This document shows positions 59,989 to 64,000 of a stretch of DNA of 64,000 bases, in pieces; the stretch's first letter is position 1, and every line of letters begins with the position of its first letter. The position numbers and the translations under genes were made by a program. Under the pieces are notes generated by a model. It saw only the letters and a program-made list of their open reading frames with translations, did not search any database and was not told where the DNA came from. The stretch is from contig CAJQUW010010329.1 in assembly GCA_907163375.1 (NCBI GenBank), forward strand, positions 372,001-436,000, read 5' to 3'. This stretch comes from Prostheceraeus crozeri (lineage: Eukaryota; Platyhelminthes; Polycladida; Euryleptidae).

Positions 59989-62900
59989 TTATGTCAATAC
60001 ATCTCCTGAATGTGGTAGCGTGAGTTTTATTCTTTTGGGTGGAGGTATGTTTGTGTCAGGATGTCCATGTGGAAGAGATGTGTTATGTCCTATCCAACAC
60101 CTCTTATCCTCCCATGCTGAAAGTGCTCGTTTCTTGAACGTGTACGTTTTCACAGTATGAACTTGAGATTTTAAGATTGTCATATTGACAAACGTTATAG
60201 TTTTATTTTTATAGGCCTTCTTATAGGACCGATGTTTCATTTTATGAACAATGGATTTTGATATACCTTTAGCACGCTTAATACTATCTGCACATTCTTT
60301 TAGTTTCATGGAATACATTTTAGGACGGAGGAGAATCATTTCATCTATTTCCTTTCCTGCTGTTTCATCCTTAAAACAACCAAGTTTGGCTTTATTCTGT
60401 ATGGAATAGAGTGGATGAGTGGGATTGTAGTTAGATGTGTCGAAATATTTTTCTAATGACTTGCCTACTTCATTAAAATTTAAATCTTTTTGAGTGGTAA
60501 TTCCTAAAAAGAAACTATCTGTATCACCACCCAGCAAGCGAACCTCTTTTACGAGAGGGCATGGTTTTAATATTTTGTAGAAGAGTTGATACATTTCAAG
60601 CTTGGAATAATCTAAAACGGCTTGCCCAATATAGATGGGTTTGCACAACTCAACTTCTGATTTAATCATTTTAACACCTACAAGATCCTCATCGATGATG
60701 TCTCTCAATGAAAAGAGGTGATGAGGTCAATTTGTGATATTTTTGTTCATCAACGACTAGTTTGTAATTCATACGTTTTCTAACATCCCCCATGGTCTTT
60801 CCGAATAGACTGTTATTCTTATATTTATAAAATCCTTTTCAAAATTATTTTGGGCGAGTGCACGTTTTTGACTGTTACTATCTATGTAGGGTTTGAGGAA
60901 GGCTTTCTGTCTAAATTTGATAATGCGGTGAACTGACTTTAGAAGCATGCCCATTTCTAAATAGAATTTTAATATGCAGAAGTGTACGAGATAATTTTTC
61001 TTATCATATTGGGTGAGTAAAAGTTTGCGGCATGGTTTGTACCTTGGCTGTCCACACTCTGTTAAGTTATTATGAAATTGTGACATGAATGGTGAAAACA
61101 TATCTTCAGTCACTTCGCCAGATTCAGGTGCGAGTGGGAAATCAGCAGTTTTATTTTTAATGCTATTTGGATAAATCAAATCCACTTCAAAATAATATCC
61201 CCAATCACCTTCATCTGGAATCTTCAGTATGTTTGAAGGGTTGGAGTAATACTCAAGCTAATCTTGATTTAACCAACTAAACTCGGAATGAGGTAGTGGT
61301 TTAGACAGTGAACTACCATATAAATTATTTTGGTCATAGTACTTTAGGTGGATATGATCATCACCTACTGTTTCAGATTTTATATGATGTTTATTTACAA
61401 ATGTGAGACCACCGCGTATTCCGCGCTCAAATATATTATACATCTCCGGGTCTTGTAAGAGATGAATGGTCTCACCAGTCATTTTAAAGGCTGATTTAAA
61501 GGACATGGCTGGTAGACTGACAAAGTGGACAGGATCTAATTTGTCTTCTTCTAATGCCACTCGTCGAAATTCCTGAAAGACATCAGCCAGCAAAATGACA
61601 TCTAATTCTAAGTAAGCGATCATATAATCGCCAAACGTTTTACAATCAAATTTTAACCATGCCTCTTGAGCATGTTCATAGTCCTCTACTGGACAATCTT
61701 CACCCGTCAAATCGTTTTTGAATTTGTCAATGGAAGGAAGGGTTGTTTCATTTAGTTTAGACATTGAGCTAAAATACGCATAAGGAAAGACTCCTTTGCG
61801 AGTGATTATTTCATCCGTTAAGTTTGGATAGTGTTTCTTCAAAGTTTGACTATGGGGAAGAAACTTGAGATTACGAACGAGAGAAGCTAGTGACGCTGAC
61901 ATGAATTGAAATGAATCTAAAAATTTTATTTCGAAGAAGACTGTCTTATTTTCTTTAGTTTTATCTACTGGTACTTTTGCTGTCATTGCCATGAATTTTT
62001 CTCTCGTTTGTGCTATTACATTAAACTGCCACGATTTCATCTGGCTCAACCCTCCTTTTATGAGCATATGACTGTCATAGCCCTTAAAGTTATGGAAAAT
62101 GACGGGTAGTACACGACGTCTCAACCTAAGTGAAAAGTTACATTTGGAGCAGAGTGCGTTTCTAAATTTACCATTGATGTGATCATGATCACGCACTTTC
62201 TTAATTTTATCATCATCAAACGTTTTATGACATTTAGGACAGGATGTGCAACTTTCAAATTTTTGTTTGTCTTCATCTGACATATGTAGTGACTTACGCT
62301 GCAATTGGGAATCATATGATTGTTGAAATTTAGCAGCTTTATCGAGAAATTCTAGAAATTTTGAAATGCAATCTTCACCTTGCCAAGTATGCATTTTGTT
62401 TTGTCTATTCCTAAAGTGGTCATGCCATACTTCATAGCAGGATATGGCTGCTGGCTTGTGGATGATATCATCAATGTAGCATTCTATGTCTGCGTAAATG
62501 ACACGCAGGGGACTTAATTCGTCACCATTATCCCTATGTGAAAATATTTTATCTTTGGGCATGCGTTCCATTTGTAATTTACCTCGCTTGCACCATTCAT
62601 AGTGAGTTTCAAATTTATCTTTACTCCAAAAGGAGCGGATGCAGCGGTCGCATACAAAATGTTCACCTCTTTTAGAGTGCCCCAAGTGAGTGTACAAGCG
62701 AGAGATTTTGGGAATACCACAGTAGTGCCATTCCTCGCTATCATCTTGTTTTACTAATAAGAGGTTGACTACACGTTCATAACAAGTTGAACGTGAATTA
62801 TAGCGGGCACCCTTCAACCCCTTCTCCCACACGTGAACGACAATTTTAATCTTATTATGTTTTTCGAACGTTTCTACATCTTTGATTTTCATGTTGTTAC

Positions 62901-63957
62901 TATCACAACCTTCAAAGTCTAGTTCATCCTCCCACTGTCTATAGCTATAGGTATGATTTCGATTCGCGTTGATATCATTATAGTGAAGGATGGATAGGAC
63001 TGCATATGTGAAACACTGTGATTTACAATCGACATTGATGACAGCTTTCTTATTATACAACGTTTTTGGTAGTTTAAATGTGCCTCGAGCTGCATGACTT
63101 TCTAATAGGGAAATTTTGAATATGGCTGAGTCCACACCATCAAAAATGAGAGCGCTGTCGCGTTGATTGAATTTATCTACATTTGATTTTAAACATTGAA
63201 TGTGAAAATTTAGCCAAGACTCGCAGTCTACAACTTCGGTTGCGGAAGAGGAAGGAACATGACACTGTATTCTCTCCGTCACTTGACCCGTTTGAAAATC
63301 TATTTTAATATATTTTAGTTTAAGGTAGATGAGCGCCTTCATTCTAAAATTGTCTAAATTGTTGAAGAGCGCTTCGATAATGATAGAATTTTGAAGGAGC
63401 CACTCAGGAAAATCTACTATTTGAGTATTGGACTCCATGCAGTAGTCGCGTACTAAATTATTGTGTGAAACATTAATGAGGGAGATGATAGAGGTACCGT
63501 TGGTGTAGTGATCATTTGCATGCGTGTGTTGAAGTCTGTGCGAAGATCGCTGAAAGTGACTATCAAAAGAAAGAGGGCACAAATCGCAAGGAAAGGAGAT
63601 GTCATCGTCAGAATCAACTTCACCTCCGGAGATTGACGCCGCTTTGCGTTGACACACACGTTTGATGTGTCGAAGGAGACTGTGCTTCCTTGTAAACATA
63701 TGTCCGCAGTCGGCACATTCCCACTCGTTGTCTTGTCGCGAGAGTCCTGAGCTGGAACTCACATCACCTGAAAGAGAAATCATTCTTTCATCTCTGTTCA
63801 AGTCTCAGTGTAGTGTTACAACCTACCTTGACTCAACGACTCTAAACTTTCCTCGAGAAGGGAGGGCGTTGGTGATGAAGTTGATGCCTGAAATTGAGGA
63901 AGATGCTATTAACCACACGTTTGACGGAGATGAGTGAAGAAATTTTCAACTTACCAT
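59989..63957 (-). pseudogene. Polinton B protein-primed DNA polymerase B
   Basis: The start seems to be ATG 63957-63955 followed by GTAAGT; exon 2 is 63887-63827 and exon 3 begins at 63767 after CTCTTTCAG. Domains: two C2H2 fingers (CADCGHMFTRKHSLLRHIKR; CDLCPLSFDSHFQRSSHRLQ), an N-terminal domain with KKAVINVDCKSQCFTYAVL, a third finger (CDRCIRSFWSKDKFETHYEW), Exo I VIYADIECYID, an HNH-like RDHDHINGKFRNALCSKCN, Exo II FHNFKGYDSHML, Exo III YLELDVILLADVF, motif A YYDQNNLYGSSLS, the motif B region and motif C GGDTDSFFLG. Broken, with about two breaks. Confidence 0.92.
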
Positions 63958-64000
63958 TTCAACGAAATCAAGTTTAAGGTTGATACTTCAACAAGATATA

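Larger units (their letters stand above)
47804..64000. mobile_element. Polinton family B (right end beyond the window)
   Basis: An element of at least 16 kb, unrelated to family A at the level of easy alignment. It carries integrase-chromodomain, capsid, pentons, ATPase, protease and protein-primed PolB, plus TBP-like, PC4-like, exonuclease and RING-like genes. Most frames are open; the penton-like genes and PolB hold roughly four breaks. The left boundary is not resolved (the poly-C cluster at 47080-47540 may be part of it) and the right terminal repeat is outside. Given how many frames survive, it is a fairly young copy. Confidence 0.93.

Overview
The window is repeat-dense, mostly AT-rich animal DNA with no recognisable host gene, rRNA or tRNA. 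Two Polinton families, a Penelope-like retroelement with its own ORF1, piggyBac, hAT, mariner/Tc1, MULE, Merlin-like and CACTA-like elements, plus many (TA)n tracts, point to an invertebrate. The Polinton-A gene set is the type common in arthropods, so an arthropod is likely; the species cannot be named from sequence. All identities and ages are judged by eye from the translations and from comparing copies.

Layout. (1) 1-6180: right-hand part of a Polinton (family A, copy 1) that runs off the left edge. (2) 6181-8243: a segment with one unknown ORF and a 101-bp tandem repeat, then a detached family-A terminus. (3) 8279-8694: a CACTA-like MITE. (4) 8969-27069: one Tc1/mariner-type transposon that has received a hAT element (9534-10225, perfect 8-bp target duplication) and a complete-length Polinton A (copy 2, 10892-26880, with terminal inverted repeats). 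Subtracting the two guests leaves about 1.4 kb, the normal size of such a transposon. (5) 27070-32010: host-like spacer with a GTCCTCTGACCGAGA repeat, a FLYWCH-MULE transposase and Penelope debris. (6) 32016-40030: a Penelope-like element in partial tandem with an inverted tail, split by a piggyBac at TTAA. (7) 40045-43020: mariner and Tc1 elements. (8) 43245-47060: hairpin, foldback MITE and a Merlin-like element in otherwise featureless DNA. (9) about 47800-64000: a second, unrelated Polinton (family B) that runs off the right edge.

Polinton B is the most interesting part. Besides the usual set (retroviral-type integrase with chromodomain, major capsid, penton-like proteins, packaging ATPase, adenain-type protease, protein-primed PolB) it carries a small protein that reads as a two-repeat TATA-binding protein (55573-56118, minus strand). 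This sits behind two tandem paralogues that look like PC4-type single-strand-binding or transcription cofactors. It also carries a DnaQ/TREX-like exonuclease, two RING-like small proteins and a stand-alone relative of the PolB N-terminal domain. Its first gene has a CCAAT/CCAAT/TATA promoter. Three of its genes appear to take their start codon from a tiny exon ending ATG|GTAAGT. Together these suggest an element with its own transcription-initiation factors.

Polinton A copy 2 has left-to-right: TIR, unknown ORF, protease, then leftward PLA2-integrase, membrane-active protein, capsid, coiled-coil and fibre-like genes, then rightward zinc-finger ORF and PolB, then leftward ATPase, penton-like, unknown and membrane-protein genes, TIR. 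Both A copies are decayed but closely similar, so they are young fossils. Polinton B has most genes open and only a handful of breaks.
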